From NCBI GenBank assembly GCA_963760965.1, contig CAVXEW010000013.1, positions 248,001 to 312,000 of the forward strand: a DNA stretch of 64,000 bases. Direction: 5' to 3'. Below the pieces are notes generated by a model. That model saw only the letters and a list, made by a program, of their open reading frames with translations, was not told where the DNA came from and made no database searches. Numbering within the stretch: position 1 is the stretch's first letter; each line of letters begins with the position of its first letter. Origin of the DNA: Pararhizobium_B sp963760965. GTDB lineage: Bacteria > Pseudomonadota > Alphaproteobacteria > Rhizobiales > Rhizobiaceae. The translations under genes and the position numbers were made by a program. Shown here piece by piece: positions 18,299-27,833 of this stretch.

Positions 18299-18916
18299 TC
18301 AGCCGGCCTCGCGGAGATAGGCGCGCAATTTCCAGCGTTCCCAGAACCACCGGATCTGCCGGGTGGGCGTTGCCCGCCAGCGTTCGCCCGAGCGCCCGGG
18401 GATCTTGCAGAAATAGCGCTCGGTGGCGACCGGCCCATGATCGGGACCGTAGGTCGCGACGACGAGGATCCGGAAGCCGTCCACCCACGAGATGTCGGGC
18501 TCTTCGTCCGTGGTGTCGTCTTCGGCCCGCACCGCCTGTGCGAGAATTTCACCGAACGTGCCGAGCGTCAGGTACTCGCCGGTGTCCAGAGGTCCCTGGA
18601 ACCAGAAGCGGCGCGGATCGTCGCCCGGCTGGCGGGTCAGCGTGTCGAGGTCTGTCAGCGACCGGACATTCTTCTCGCCTCCCGGCAAGGGCTCGACCAC
18701 GATCGACTCGACGTAGATCGGCTCGGCACTCATGTTCGAGACGATACAGTTCGCCTGGAGGTCGTGGCCGGCGCTGCGGTTGATCAGGATCTTGGCCCGC
18801 TTCTGCCGGCGATGTGCGTTGAGCAGAAGCTGCAAGTAGAAGATCCAGACGAGCAGCATCAGGATGTTTACGACGACGTTGACCGCGTCGCTGTTGTCGG
18901 CGATGAAGCTCCACAT
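18299..18916 (-). CDS. Hypothetical protein with one N-terminal membrane span
   Basis: A protein of about 205 residues. Residues about 12-32 (VVVNILMLLVWIFYLQLLL) form a single membrane anchor, followed by a basic stretch NAHRRQKRAK, so the rest probably lies in the cytoplasm. The soluble part is beta-rich, with a Trp-rich basic C-terminus (RQIRWFWERWKLRAYLREAG). I do not recognise the family. The ATG at 18916 has no strong ribosome site, and a longer frame to 19084 runs into the repeat at 19061, so the start is uncertain. Confidence 0.65.
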   Translation of the reverse strand: MWSFIADNSDAVNVVVNILMLLVWIFYLQLLLNAHRRQKRAKILINRSAGHDLQANCIVSNMSAEPIYVESIVVEPLPGGEKNVRSLTDLDTLTRQPGDDPRRFWFQGPLDTGEYLTLGTFGEILAQAVRAEDDTTDEEPDISWVDGFRILVVATYGPDHGPVATERYFCKIPGRSGERWRATPTRQIRWFWERWKLRAYLREAG

Positions 18917-19060
18917 GCCCAAAGCGCGGATCGGGAGACCCGCGTCCTCTTCCTTCCGTCCGGTTGAGGACGCCGTGCCGGCGTCCCTTCGCTCGTCGGG
19001 ATCGGAATGAGGTCGCCGCGATTTGGTTCCCTCGCCGGGCCTGCCGCCCGCCGCCAGTGA

Positions 19061-19172
19061 TGCGATCCTCACAGATGGCACCATCTGTCAGGAAAAATCG
19101 CCTTACCGGATCAATAGCTTGTGGGCTGGTCTTTCCAAACGGACGGGTGCCGTCTGTTTGGGTCAGATCCCT
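19061..19172 (+). repeat. 112-bp double-palindrome intergenic repeat, RIME-like, copy A
   Basis: The element runs from TGCGATCCTCACAGATGG to GGGTCAGATCCCT. The first palindrome is ACAGATGG-CA-CCATCTGT (19071-19088). The second has 12-base arms CCAAACGGACGG and CCGTCTGTTTGG around GTG (19135-19161), with one mismatch. The same 112-bp element is found inverted at 42183-42294. Its last two bases overlap the TAG stop of the leftward reductase gene. The architecture is like rhizobial RIME elements; identity to a named family is not established. Confidence 0.88.
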
Positions 19173-20190
19173 AGTCCGACACTCTCACGATCAGCTTGCC
19201 GAAGTTGCGGCCCTCCAGCAGGCCGATGAAGGCGTCGGGCGCGTTGTCGAGTCCGTCGACGATGTCTTCCTTGTAGCGAACCTGTCCGGATCTCACCCAT
19301 GCACCCATCTCGTCGAGAAAGGCGGGGCGCTGATCGGCGAACTCGCTCTGGATGAAGCCGCGGATCCTCAGGCTGCGCGTCAGAACCTGCCGCATGAAAG
19401 CGGGGAAGCGATCGGGGCCGGGAAACTCCGTGGCATTGTACTGGGCCACGAGGCCGCACACGGGAATGCGGGCATATGTGTTCAGCAGGGGAAAGACGGC
19501 ATCCCACACGCGCCCGCCGACATTCTCGAAGTAGACGTCTATGCCGTCCGGGCAGGCTGCCCTGACCTGTTCCTCGAAGTCGTCGGCGCGGTGGTCCGCG
19601 ACGGCGTCGAAACCGAGTTCCTCCTTCAGGAAGGCGCACTTCTCCGGTCCGCCCGCGATGCCGACGGCACGGGCGCCCTTGATGCGGGCGATCTGGCCGA
19701 CGGCGGAGCCCACGGGGCCGGTCGCCGCGGCGACGACCACTGTTTCGCCCTCCTTGGGCTCGCCTATGGTGAGCAGCCCGGCATAGGCCGTGAAGCCGGG
19801 CATGCCGAGGACACCCAGAGCCGTCGTCACGGGGGCGATGCCGGGGTCGAGCCTGACGAGGCCGCTGGCGCCGGAGACGGCATAGCGCTGCCAGCCGGAA
19901 TAGGAGAGCACGACATCGCCCTCGGCGAAATCGGGGTGGCGGGAAGAGACGACCCGCGCAACAGTGCCGCCTTCCATGACGTCGCCGACCTCGACGGGCC
20001 TTGCGTAGGACTTCGCCGCGCTCATCCGCCCGCGCATGTAGGGGTCGAGCGACAGGTAGAGCACCTGCAGCAACACTTCGCCTTCGGCCGGTTCCGGCGG
20101 CGCCGAGGATTCGATCCGGAAGTTCTCCGGCCCCGGCCGTCCCTCGGGCCGGCTGGCAAGCAGGATGCGCTGGTTGTCCTGATCGGGCAT
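19171..20190 (-). CDS. NADP-dependent MDR-family oxidoreductase (CurA / leukotriene B4 12-hydroxydehydrogenase-like)
   Basis: A 339-residue medium-chain reductase. The N-terminal catalytic half has the LSLDPYMRGRM motif of the PTGR/CurA subgroup; the Rossmann motif is AAATGPVGSAVGQIARIKGA; then DVYFENVGG and a C-terminal GKLIVRV strand. There are no zinc-ligand cysteines, as expected for this subgroup. Members reduce the alpha,beta-double bond of enones using NADPH. The ATG at 20190 has GGAGAAAC upstream. The stop TAG is formed at the edge of the RIME-like repeat. Confidence 0.9.
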   Translation of the reverse strand: MPDQDNQRILLASRPEGRPGPENFRIESSAPPEPAEGEVLLQVLYLSLDPYMRGRMSAAKSYARPVEVGDVMEGGTVARVVSSRHPDFAEGDVVLSYSGWQRYAVSGASGLVRLDPGIAPVTTALGVLGMPGFTAYAGLLTIGEPKEGETVVVAAATGPVGSAVGQIARIKGARAVGIAGGPEKCAFLKEELGFDAVADHRADDFEEQVRAACPDGIDVYFENVGGRVWDAVFPLLNTYARIPVCGLVAQYNATEFPGPDRFPAFMRQVLTRSLRIRGFIQSEFADQRPAFLDEMGAWVRSGQVRYKEDIVDGLDNAPDAFIGLLEGRNFGKLIVRVSD

Positions 20191-20451
20191 ATTCGTTTCT
20201 CCAATGGGGGCGCACCGGACACGGCGACCGGTGGGCAAGCGATTGTCACGACACATGGCGGCCGACGCCCGCGAGTCAAGTTCGGCAGCGCGAGCTGCGC
20301 CGCCACGAACCCGGAGGCTCGCAAGCGGCGCCCCGCCGGTGGGGGAGGCGGTGGTGGTTCCCGGGCAAAAACCGGCAGGATCGGCGGCGCCGCCGGGGCT
20401 GAAGGGCGCGAAGTTGTCCGGCCGGCGGGCGCTCCGCCGGCTACGGACCGT

Positions 20452-21717
20452 TCAGCCGGCGGAGTTCGCCCATTCGCCACGCCGCATCAGCGGTTCCGTC
20501 GCCCCGCCCTCGGCGATGCCGTCCACGTCGATCTCTCCGGAACCGATCATCCAGTCCACATGGATCATGCTTGCGTTGGCGCCGCGCTCCGAAAGTTCTT
20601 CCGCGCTGGCGCTGCCGCCGTTCTTCATGCACTTGGAGTAGGATTGGCCGAGGGCGATATGACAGGCCGCGTTCTCGTCGAAAAGCGTGTTGAAGAACAG
20701 CGTGCCGCTCGCCGAGATCGGCGAGGAATGCGGGACAAGCGCCACCTCGCCGAGGCGGCGAGCGCCCTCGTCGACGTCGAGCAGCTTCTGGAGCGCCGCC
20801 TCGCCGGCGGAGGCCTTCGCCTCGACGATGCGGCCTTCCTCGAAACGCACCTCGATGTCGCGGATCACCACGCCCTGGTGGGCCAGCGGCTTGGTGCTGC
20901 GGACATATCCATCGACGCGACGGCAGTGGGGGGTCGTGAAGACCTCCTCGGTGGGGATGTTCGGATTGCACATGACGCCCTGGATGGTCCTGCCGGCGCC
21001 GCCTCCCCAGGAATGGCCGTCCGCCAGGCCGACCGTCAGGTCGGTGCCCGGCCCGCGAAAACGAAGTGCCGAATACTGCTTTTCCTCCAGCAGCTTGCGG
21101 CGGGCGGAGAGTTCCGCGTTGTGGGACTTCCAGGCCTCCTTCGGATCGGAGACCGAGGCATCGACGCGGCTTGCCGCGAAGATCGCCGCCCAAAGGCGAT
21201 CCACGGCGTCGGGTGCGCCCGGAAAGACGGTCTTCGCCCAGGCCTCCGTCGCGTACGCGACGATGGACCAGTTCGTCTCGAAGCGCGTGATCCTGCCGAT
21301 GACGGGCTTGCTCGCCCGGGCGAATGCCGCCTCGGCGCGCGCCAGCTTGTCGGGATCCTCTTCGGAGAGGAGGTTCGGGTCGGCGCCGATCACCTTCAGC
21401 CGTGCGGTGCGGCCGTTCTCCAGCGCGCGGGCGACGCCATCGTGCAGCCAGTCGCGATCATGGTCGAAGGCGGCGCCGCGGCCGTACCGGAAGCGCGAGA
21501 GCTGGGCCGCCTCGTCGTCGTACATAACGGTGACGAGACCGGCGCCCCGGCGGTAGGCGCGGTCGGTGATCCGTCGCACCAGATCGACCATCGCAACGTC
21601 GGCGGCGATCAGGAGGTCCTGGCCCTCCTGGACGTTGACGCCGACCTCGACTGCGACGTCGGCGAGACGGTCGAGCAGGTCGGAGCGGGAGAGGATGTCT
21701 TTGGCGGCATCGTTCAT
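20452..21717 (-). CDS. M29-family aminopeptidase
   Basis: A 421-residue metallo-aminopeptidase of the AmpS/PepS/AmpT type, a cytoplasmic dimer that trims N-terminal residues from peptides and needs two metal ions. The metal site is visible as PNIPTEEVFTTPHCRRVDG (Glu ligand), RFEEGRIVEAKA, VALVPHSSPIS, ACHIALGQSY and IHVDWMIGSGEIDVDG, which hold the His and Asp ligands in the usual order. Length is normal for the family. It stands alone between the reductase gene and the divergent MFS transporter. Confidence 0.92.
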   Translation of the reverse strand: MNDAAKDILSRSDLLDRLADVAVEVGVNVQEGQDLLIAADVAMVDLVRRITDRAYRRGAGLVTVMYDDEAAQLSRFRYGRGAAFDHDRDWLHDGVARALENGRTARLKVIGADPNLLSEEDPDKLARAEAAFARASKPVIGRITRFETNWSIVAYATEAWAKTVFPGAPDAVDRLWAAIFAASRVDASVSDPKEAWKSHNAELSARRKLLEEKQYSALRFRGPGTDLTVGLADGHSWGGGAGRTIQGVMCNPNIPTEEVFTTPHCRRVDGYVRSTKPLAHQGVVIRDIEVRFEEGRIVEAKASAGEAALQKLLDVDEGARRLGEVALVPHSSPISASGTLFFNTLFDENAACHIALGQSYSKCMKNGGSASAEELSERGANASMIHVDWMIGSGEIDVDGIAEGGATEPLMRRGEWANSAG

Positions 21718-21942
21718 GGCGGGTCCTTTGAGGTCGCTTTCATCGTGAGCGCCATGTCACCGAGGCGACCATCCGCTGTCAACGTCGTCGGCTTTCAAGC
21801 GGAGGCGCCCCAAGGGACATGCACACGGATCGGGCAGAATGCAGGCAGGCGGGCATCGCGGCCTTCCGAGGCGCCGGGTCGGGTTCGTCGTCTTGGACTC
21901 AAGTTATTGAAAAGATGCAATCTTCACACGATCGTCCGGCGT

Positions 21943-21958
21943 TGGCACGCTTCCTGCT
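21943..21958 (+). promoter_or_regulatory. Candidate sigma-54 promoter
   Basis: TGGCACG-CTTC-CTGCT has the GG-N10-GC spacing of RpoN promoters (consensus TGGCACG-N4-TTGCW) with one mismatch. It points at the MFS gene, leaving a leader of about 195 bases. No clear NtrC or NifA enhancer site was recognised upstream. The 446 bp between 21717 and 22164 hold no other gene that I can support. Confidence 0.55.
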
Positions 21959-22163
21959 TTTCCGAATGTCAAGTTCCGAGGGGAACGAAAAGCGTCGCAA
22001 CAAGGCGCGAGCAAGAAGTGCCACCGCGCGATGCGGATGCCCGGAAGCGGGCGGTTCGTGTCGCGCGGCGGCTCTGTCGAGGCCGGGCGGAAGACGGTTC
22101 CCGTCGCAATTGCTTCGGCCGGCAAAATCGGGCACATTGCGCCTTCACGAAGTGAGGGCGCAG

Positions 22164-23363
22164 ATGCTGGGCAGGTCGAAGATCCTGTCGATCCTGGTGC
22201 TGATCATTGCTGAGCTCTCGGGCATGAGCCTTTGGTTCACGTCGGCCGCGATCCTTCCCGACATGGTCCGGGAGGCGGCCATCCCGCCGGTCCGGCAGGC
22301 GCTGCTGTCGAGCGGCGTGCAGGCGGGCTTCGTCGTCGGGGCGCTGTTCTTCTCGATCACCGGCGTACCCGACCGCTTCGATCCGCGGCGCGTGTTCGCC
22401 GTTTCCTGCCTTGCGGCCGCTGCGGCCAATCTGGGGCTCGTCGTACTGACGCCGGGCGGCGACGCTGCGATCTCGCTCCGAGTGGCGACCGGCGCGCTGC
22501 TGGCGGGCGTCTATCCCGTCGGCATGAAGATCGCGGTCGGCTGGGGCACGCGCGACCGCGGCCTGCTGGTCGGCCTCCTGGTCGGGGCGCTGACCTTCGG
22601 CAACAGCGTCCCGTTCCTGACCAGCGCCATCCGCGGGTCCGACTGGCGCGCCACGGTCGCGACCGTATGTGCCATCGCGGCCGCCGGCGCTCTGCTTGTG
22701 CTGGCAGCGGGCCTCGGTCCGCACCATGCGCGCGCCAGCCGGTTCGAACCCGGAGCGATCCGGCTCGCCTGGCGGGACCGGCGCATCCGCTTCGCCTATC
22801 TCGGTTATTTCGGCCATATGTGGGAGCTGTTCGCCATGTGGGCATGGCTCGGCACCGCGGTTTCCGTCTCCTATTCGGCGAGGCTGCTCCCGGGGGATGC
22901 AGGCCGTCTGGCCACACTGACCGCCTTCGTCGCCATTGCCGGAGGCGCCTTCGCCTGCATTCCGGCCGGCTTCGCCGCGGACCGGATCGGCAAGGCCGAA
23001 GTGACCATCCTGGCGATGCTGGTCAGCGGCAGCTGCGCCATTCTGACCGCCCTGACCTTCGGCGGCCCGGTCTGGATCACCTTCGCCATCGTCACGCTGT
23101 GGGGCATTTCCGTTATCCCGGATTCCGCGCAGTTCTCGGCGCTTGTCGCCGATTTCGCGCCGACGCGTCTCGCCGGAAGCCTGCTGACTTTCCAGACGGC
23201 ACTCGGCTTCGCGCTGACCATCGGAACAGTCCAGGCCGCGCCGCTTGTGGCGCACGCCGCCGGGTGGCCGGTGGTCCTGGCAGGGCTCGGGCTAGGTCCC
23301 GCCTTCGGCATCGCGGCGATGCTGCCTCTGCGGCGCGGCAGGCTTGCCGGTGGCGGCGCCTGA
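22164..23363 (+). CDS. MFS transporter (NarK/cyanate-like branch)
   Basis: A 399-residue integral membrane protein with about 12 hydrophobic spans. The start is MLGRSKILSILVLIIAELSG and the span-2 motif is near VGALFFSITGVPDRFDPRRV. The second half repeats the fold, with GFAADRIGKAEVT between spans 8 and 9. It groups by eye with anion/nitrate-type MFS proteins, but the substrate is unknown. The ATG at 22164 has GAGGG seven bases upstream; a GTG at 22152 is possible. The sigma-54-like promoter upstream would fit a nitrogen-linked substrate. Confidence 0.82.
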   Translation: MLGRSKILSILVLIIAELSGMSLWFTSAAILPDMVREAAIPPVRQALLSSGVQAGFVVGALFFSITGVPDRFDPRRVFAVSCLAAAAANLGLVVLTPGGDAAISLRVATGALLAGVYPVGMKIAVGWGTRDRGLLVGLLVGALTFGNSVPFLTSAIRGSDWRATVATVCAIAAAGALLVLAAGLGPHHARASRFEPGAIRLAWRDRRIRFAYLGYFGHMWELFAMWAWLGTAVSVSYSARLLPGDAGRLATLTAFVAIAGGAFACIPAGFAADRIGKAEVTILAMLVSGSCAILTALTFGGPVWITFAIVTLWGISVIPDSAQFSALVADFAPTRLAGSLLTFQTALGFALTIGTVQAAPLVAHAAGWPVVLAGLGLGPAFGIAAMLPLRRGRLAGGGA

Positions 23364-23400
23364 GGCAAAAGTCTTCGTGGTTTCCACCGGGTGAGGTGGT

Positions 23401-23428
23401 TTGACATCCTCCGCTCAGCTTTTAGATA
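23401..23428 (+). promoter_or_regulatory. Sigma-70 promoter of the MscS-family gene
   Basis: TTGACA (23401-23406) and TAGATA (23423-23428) are separated by 16 bases, about 37 bases ahead of the ATG at 23465. Confidence 0.65.
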
Positions 23429-23464
23429 GGGAGGCGACCTTCTGCCGCCGCGACCGCTCTCGCA

Positions 23465-25840
23465 ATGACAATGAGGACGATCTTGCCCCCTGTATCATCG
23501 AGGAAGACGCTTCTTGCCGGCATTCACGCGCTGGCCATCATTCTCGTCTGTGCCTGCATGGCACTGGGTTCGGCCGCTCCGGCCAGTGCACAGGAGGGCA
23601 AAACGCCTCCCGCGTCAGCGAAGACTTCGCAGGGGAGCGACCCGCAGATCCAGGCTCTGATCGACGCGATCAAGAACGACAAGACGCGGCAGAAGCTCAT
23701 AGATGCGCTCGAGAAGGCCAATGGTGCAGCGGCGCCAGCGACGGCCAAGAAGGCCGCTGCGTCGGCGCAGGAGGAGGGCGTTGCCTCGTTCGGCCGCCAG
23801 ATTGCCGAATTCACCCAGTCGATCGCCCAGGGTGCCGCCCAATCGGCGCAGGTCTTCGTCGGCCAGCTGGCACTGGCGCCGAAGCGTCTGTCGGCGCTCG
23901 GGCCAGACCAGTTGCACGTGCTCCTGCTGGCAGTCCGCGACGTCGCGTTGTCCCTCGTGGCGACATACGTCATCTACTTCGTTCTGCGCTGGATCGCGGT
24001 GGGGCTTTTCCGCCGCATCGGAGTCCACGCGGAGAACGCCGGCTTCTTCCGCCGGGCGTTCCTCGTCATCGCCTCTGCGGCGATCGACGCAGGGGTGGTG
24101 GCGCTCGCCTGGGCCGGAGGCTATCTCGTTACGCTGTTCGTATTCGGGCAGTTCGGCGAAGTCGGCATCCGGCAGTCGCTCTATCTGAACGCCTTTCTCC
24201 TTGTCGAGCTGTTCAAGGTTCTTCTTCGCGTGGTCCTGTCGCCCGCGACCGGCGATCTTCGCCTCGTCAACATCAGCGACCCGGCCGCACGGCTGCTGAA
24301 CAACCGCCTGTCGTGGATCGTCGGGATCCTCGGCTACGGCCAGCTCTTCGTGACACCGATCTTCAACCAGAGCGTATCCTACGCTGCGGGACAGGCCACC
24401 TCCGTCCTGCTCTCGCTGGTCGCGCTGGTGATCGCCGTCTCGATGACCGTGCGCCACCGCTTCGCGGTGCGCAACTGGCTGCTGGGGGAGACGACCGACC
24501 GCAAGGAGCCGTCGCGTTCGGCCCAGGTCGTCGCGGAGTATTGGTACCTCGCGGTCCTTCTCTATTTCGCGTTCCTATTCATCGTCGTCCTGACCCAGCC
24601 GGCCGCCGCCCTGCTGCCGATTCTCGCGGCGACCGCGGAGATCCTCGTCGCACTCATCGTCGGCTTCGGCATCACCGGCTGGCTCGGCCGGGCGAACGGG
24701 CGCGGCATCCATCTGCCGGAGAACGTGACGCAGAAGCTGCCGCTTCTCGAGGCGCGCCTCAACGCGTTGATCCCCCGCATCCTCACGGCGATCAGGCTCC
24801 TGGTCCTGCTGGCTGTCCTGCTGTTTGCCCTCAACACAGTGGGGGCCATAGACATTGCCGGCTGGGTGAGGACGCAGGTCGGCGCGCACGCCACGGCTGC
24901 GGGCGTATCGGTGGTGCTCATCCTGCTCGTCGCCGCCGCGATCTGGCTGGCGATGACCTCATGGGTGGACTACCGCCTCAATCCGGACTACGGCTCCGTT
25001 CCCACGACGCGCGAGACGACGCTGCTCACGCTGCTGAGGAATGCGGCCACGATCGCGCTGATCGTGATCACGCTGATGTTCGTGCTCTCCGAAATCGGCA
25101 TCAACATCGCGCCGCTGATCGCTTCGGCCGGCGTGCTCGGCCTGGCGGTCGGCTTCGGCGCGCAGAAACTGGTGCAGGACATCATCACCGGCGTGTTCAT
25201 CCAGCTCGAGAACGCCGTCAATGTCGGCGACGTGGTGACTGCGGGAGGGACGACGGGCGTCGCTGAGCGCCTTACGATCCGGTCGGTCAGCCTGCGCGAT
25301 CTCGACGGCACCTATCACATCATCCCCTTCTCCTCGGTCGACAAGGTCGCCAACTTCATGAAGGGCTTCTCCTACTATGTCTGCAACATGGGCGTTGCCT
25401 ACCGCGAGAGCTACGACGACGTGAAGGCCGCCATGCATGACGCCTTCGACCTTTTGCGCAAGGATGCCGACAACAGTGCTCCGATCCTCGGCGATCTCGA
25501 ATGGTTCGGTGTCACCGAGTTCGGCGACAGCGCAGTCGTGGTGCGAGCCCGCATCAAGACGCTTCCGGGCAGCCAGTGGGGTGTCGGCCGGGCCTACAAT
25601 CGCTACATCAAGCAGGTCTTCGACGAGCGCAACATCGAGATCCCGTTCCCGCACCAGACGATCTATTTCGGCGAGGACAAGCGTGGCAACGCGCCCGTCG
25701 CCCACGTTCGCGTGGGCAAGGAGAGCGCGGCGGCCGGCGCAGAGGCGGAAGCCCTGGCGGAACCGGAGCCGCAAGGCAAGCTCAGCAACGTCCCGCCGGA
25801 CAATGCGGAGGGCGAGGACGCGGCCGAAGTGGACAGATAG
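23465..25840 (+). CDS. MscS-family mechanosensitive channel, large YbiO-like form
   Basis: A 791-residue channel. A signal peptide (residues about 1-42, ending APASA before QEGKT) is followed by a periplasmic Ala/Lys-rich region and about ten membrane spans. The conserved pore helix reads ASAGVLGLAVGFGAQKLVQD (about residue 555), and the MscS beta domain follows with VGDVVTAGGTTGVAERLTIR. The C-terminal tail is Glu/Ala-rich. Size and layout fit E. coli YbiO, which opens under membrane tension to release osmolytes. It stands alone behind its own promoter. Confidence 0.92.
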   Translation: MTMRTILPPVSSRKTLLAGIHALAIILVCACMALGSAAPASAQEGKTPPASAKTSQGSDPQIQALIDAIKNDKTRQKLIDALEKANGAAAPATAKKAAASAQEEGVASFGRQIAEFTQSIAQGAAQSAQVFVGQLALAPKRLSALGPDQLHVLLLAVRDVALSLVATYVIYFVLRWIAVGLFRRIGVHAENAGFFRRAFLVIASAAIDAGVVALAWAGGYLVTLFVFGQFGEVGIRQSLYLNAFLLVELFKVLLRVVLSPATGDLRLVNISDPAARLLNNRLSWIVGILGYGQLFVTPIFNQSVSYAAGQATSVLLSLVALVIAVSMTVRHRFAVRNWLLGETTDRKEPSRSAQVVAEYWYLAVLLYFAFLFIVVLTQPAAALLPILAATAEILVALIVGFGITGWLGRANGRGIHLPENVTQKLPLLEARLNALIPRILTAIRLLVLLAVLLFALNTVGAIDIAGWVRTQVGAHATAAGVSVVLILLVAAAIWLAMTSWVDYRLNPDYGSVPTTRETTLLTLLRNAATIALIVITLMFVLSEIGINIAPLIASAGVLGLAVGFGAQKLVQDIITGVFIQLENAVNVGDVVTAGGTTGVAERLTIRSVSLRDLDGTYHIIPFSSVDKVANFMKGFSYYVCNMGVAYRESYDDVKAAMHDAFDLLRKDADNSAPILGDLEWFGVTEFGDSAVVVRARIKTLPGSQWGVGRAYNRYIKQVFDERNIEIPFPHQTIYFGEDKRGNAPVAHVRVGKESAAAGAEAEALAEPEPQGKLSNVPPDNAEGEDAAEVDR

Positions 25841-25932
25841 AATGGAGCGGGCGTTTCCCGCCGCTGTGTCTGATTGCCCTCTCTGCTCCGAAGAGGCGGC
25901 CTGCCGGGAATTCGGGGAAACCCCGTCGCCGA

Positions 25933-26865
<933 letters not shown>

Positions 26866-26984
26866 TTCGACCTGCCTGTTTGTGCGCCCGTTGTGGCGCT
26901 TTTAGCTGGCTTGCGCGCGATTGCAAGATGCCGGGCTGCGGGCGGCATGCGGTGTCCTTCGAAATTCCCCGCTATTCCTTCGGG

Positions 26985-27833
26985 TCACCCGGCCTGCGCG
27001 GCCCGCCAGGCGAGGTAGGAGGAAATGGTCTTGCGCGCGATGTCCTTCATCGTCGCGTCCGGCACGGACTCCCAGGCCTTGCCGGGCCTGCGGGGGACCG
27101 TCAGCGTTCCCTGGATGCGGTGAAGCTGCGTGCCGGAGTCGTCGAGCACGTCCCACATGTAGACGAGCTCGGTCTGCGCGCCGCGTCGGGAGACCGAGAA
27201 ATAGCCGCGCAGGATGTTGTCCACCGGCTTCTCGGCGGTGTTGCGGATGACGACGCCATGTTTGCGGGCGGATTGCTCCAGCTGCTCCGACAGCGGGCGG
27301 ATGGCGCTCACGGGTGCTCCGATGACCGGCGTGAAGCGGATGGTCGCCGCGGACTGCCGCGGGGCTTCCCGTCGCGCGGCCGGGGCAGCGCTTGCAGGTT
27401 GCGGCTGGCTTTCCTGCACGGGTGGGGCCATCCGCCGCACCGCGCCGGAACGATGTGCCTGCGTGGCCGCGGGGAACGATACGGCCTGCCGTTCCTCCCT
27501 TGGGACACGGGAAGGGGAAGGGCGCAAGGGTTGCGCCGATGCCGCGGGTGGCGGCAGGGGGCCGGCCTCGACCGGGGTGGACGCCGGCGCCGCCATTGCC
27601 ATCCGGTCCTCGCCTGTGGACGGGTCGATCGGCGTCGCGTCCCGGGAATAGGTCGCGGTGTCGGAGGGGCGGGCGCCGGGGATCGGATTGGGCGGGACGA
27701 GGCTGTCCGACAGGGTGCAGCCCCCGACGGACGCAAGCAGCACGCCGAAAGCGGCCCCGCTGATCGCCAGACGTCCGTCCAGGACCGGCATCTTGTCGCC
27801 CGCCGCGCGGGGCGCCTTTCTCCGGATCAGCAT
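26985..27833 (-). CDS. Hypothetical lipoprotein with Pro/Ala-rich linker
   Basis: A 282-residue predicted lipoprotein. After a basic start, a hydrophobic segment ends in the lipobox SVGGC (Cys at about residue 39). A long Pro/Ala/Ser-rich linker runs to about residue 165. The C-terminal globular part (about 170-282) has IRPLSEQLEQSARKHGV, GYFSVSRRGAQTELVYMWDV and RIQGTLTVPRRPGKAWESVP. I do not recognise the domain by name. The ATG lies inside the end of the M24 gene (7-base overlap), so it is the last gene of the lgt operon. Confidence 0.78.
   Translation of the reverse strand: MLIRRKAPRAAGDKMPVLDGRLAISGAAFGVLLASVGGCTLSDSLVPPNPIPGARPSDTATYSRDATPIDPSTGEDRMAMAAPASTPVEAGPLPPPAASAQPLRPSPSRVPREERQAVSFPAATQAHRSGAVRRMAPPVQESQPQPASAAPAARREAPRQSAATIRFTPVIGAPVSAIRPLSEQLEQSARKHGVVIRNTAEKPVDNILRGYFSVSRRGAQTELVYMWDVLDDSGTQLHRIQGTLTVPRRPGKAWESVPDATMKDIARKTISSYLAWRAAQAG

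Noticed and set aside
18917..19084. N-terminal extension of the 18299-18916 protein
   Set aside because: The codons come from the 112-bp repeat; the same translated strings appear around the other copy near 42240, so they are not a protein feature.
18964..22155. A 1063-codon plus-strand open frame
   Set aside because: It is antisense to the CurA-like reductase and the M29 aminopeptidase and runs through the RIME-like repeat; composition is that of a shadow frame.
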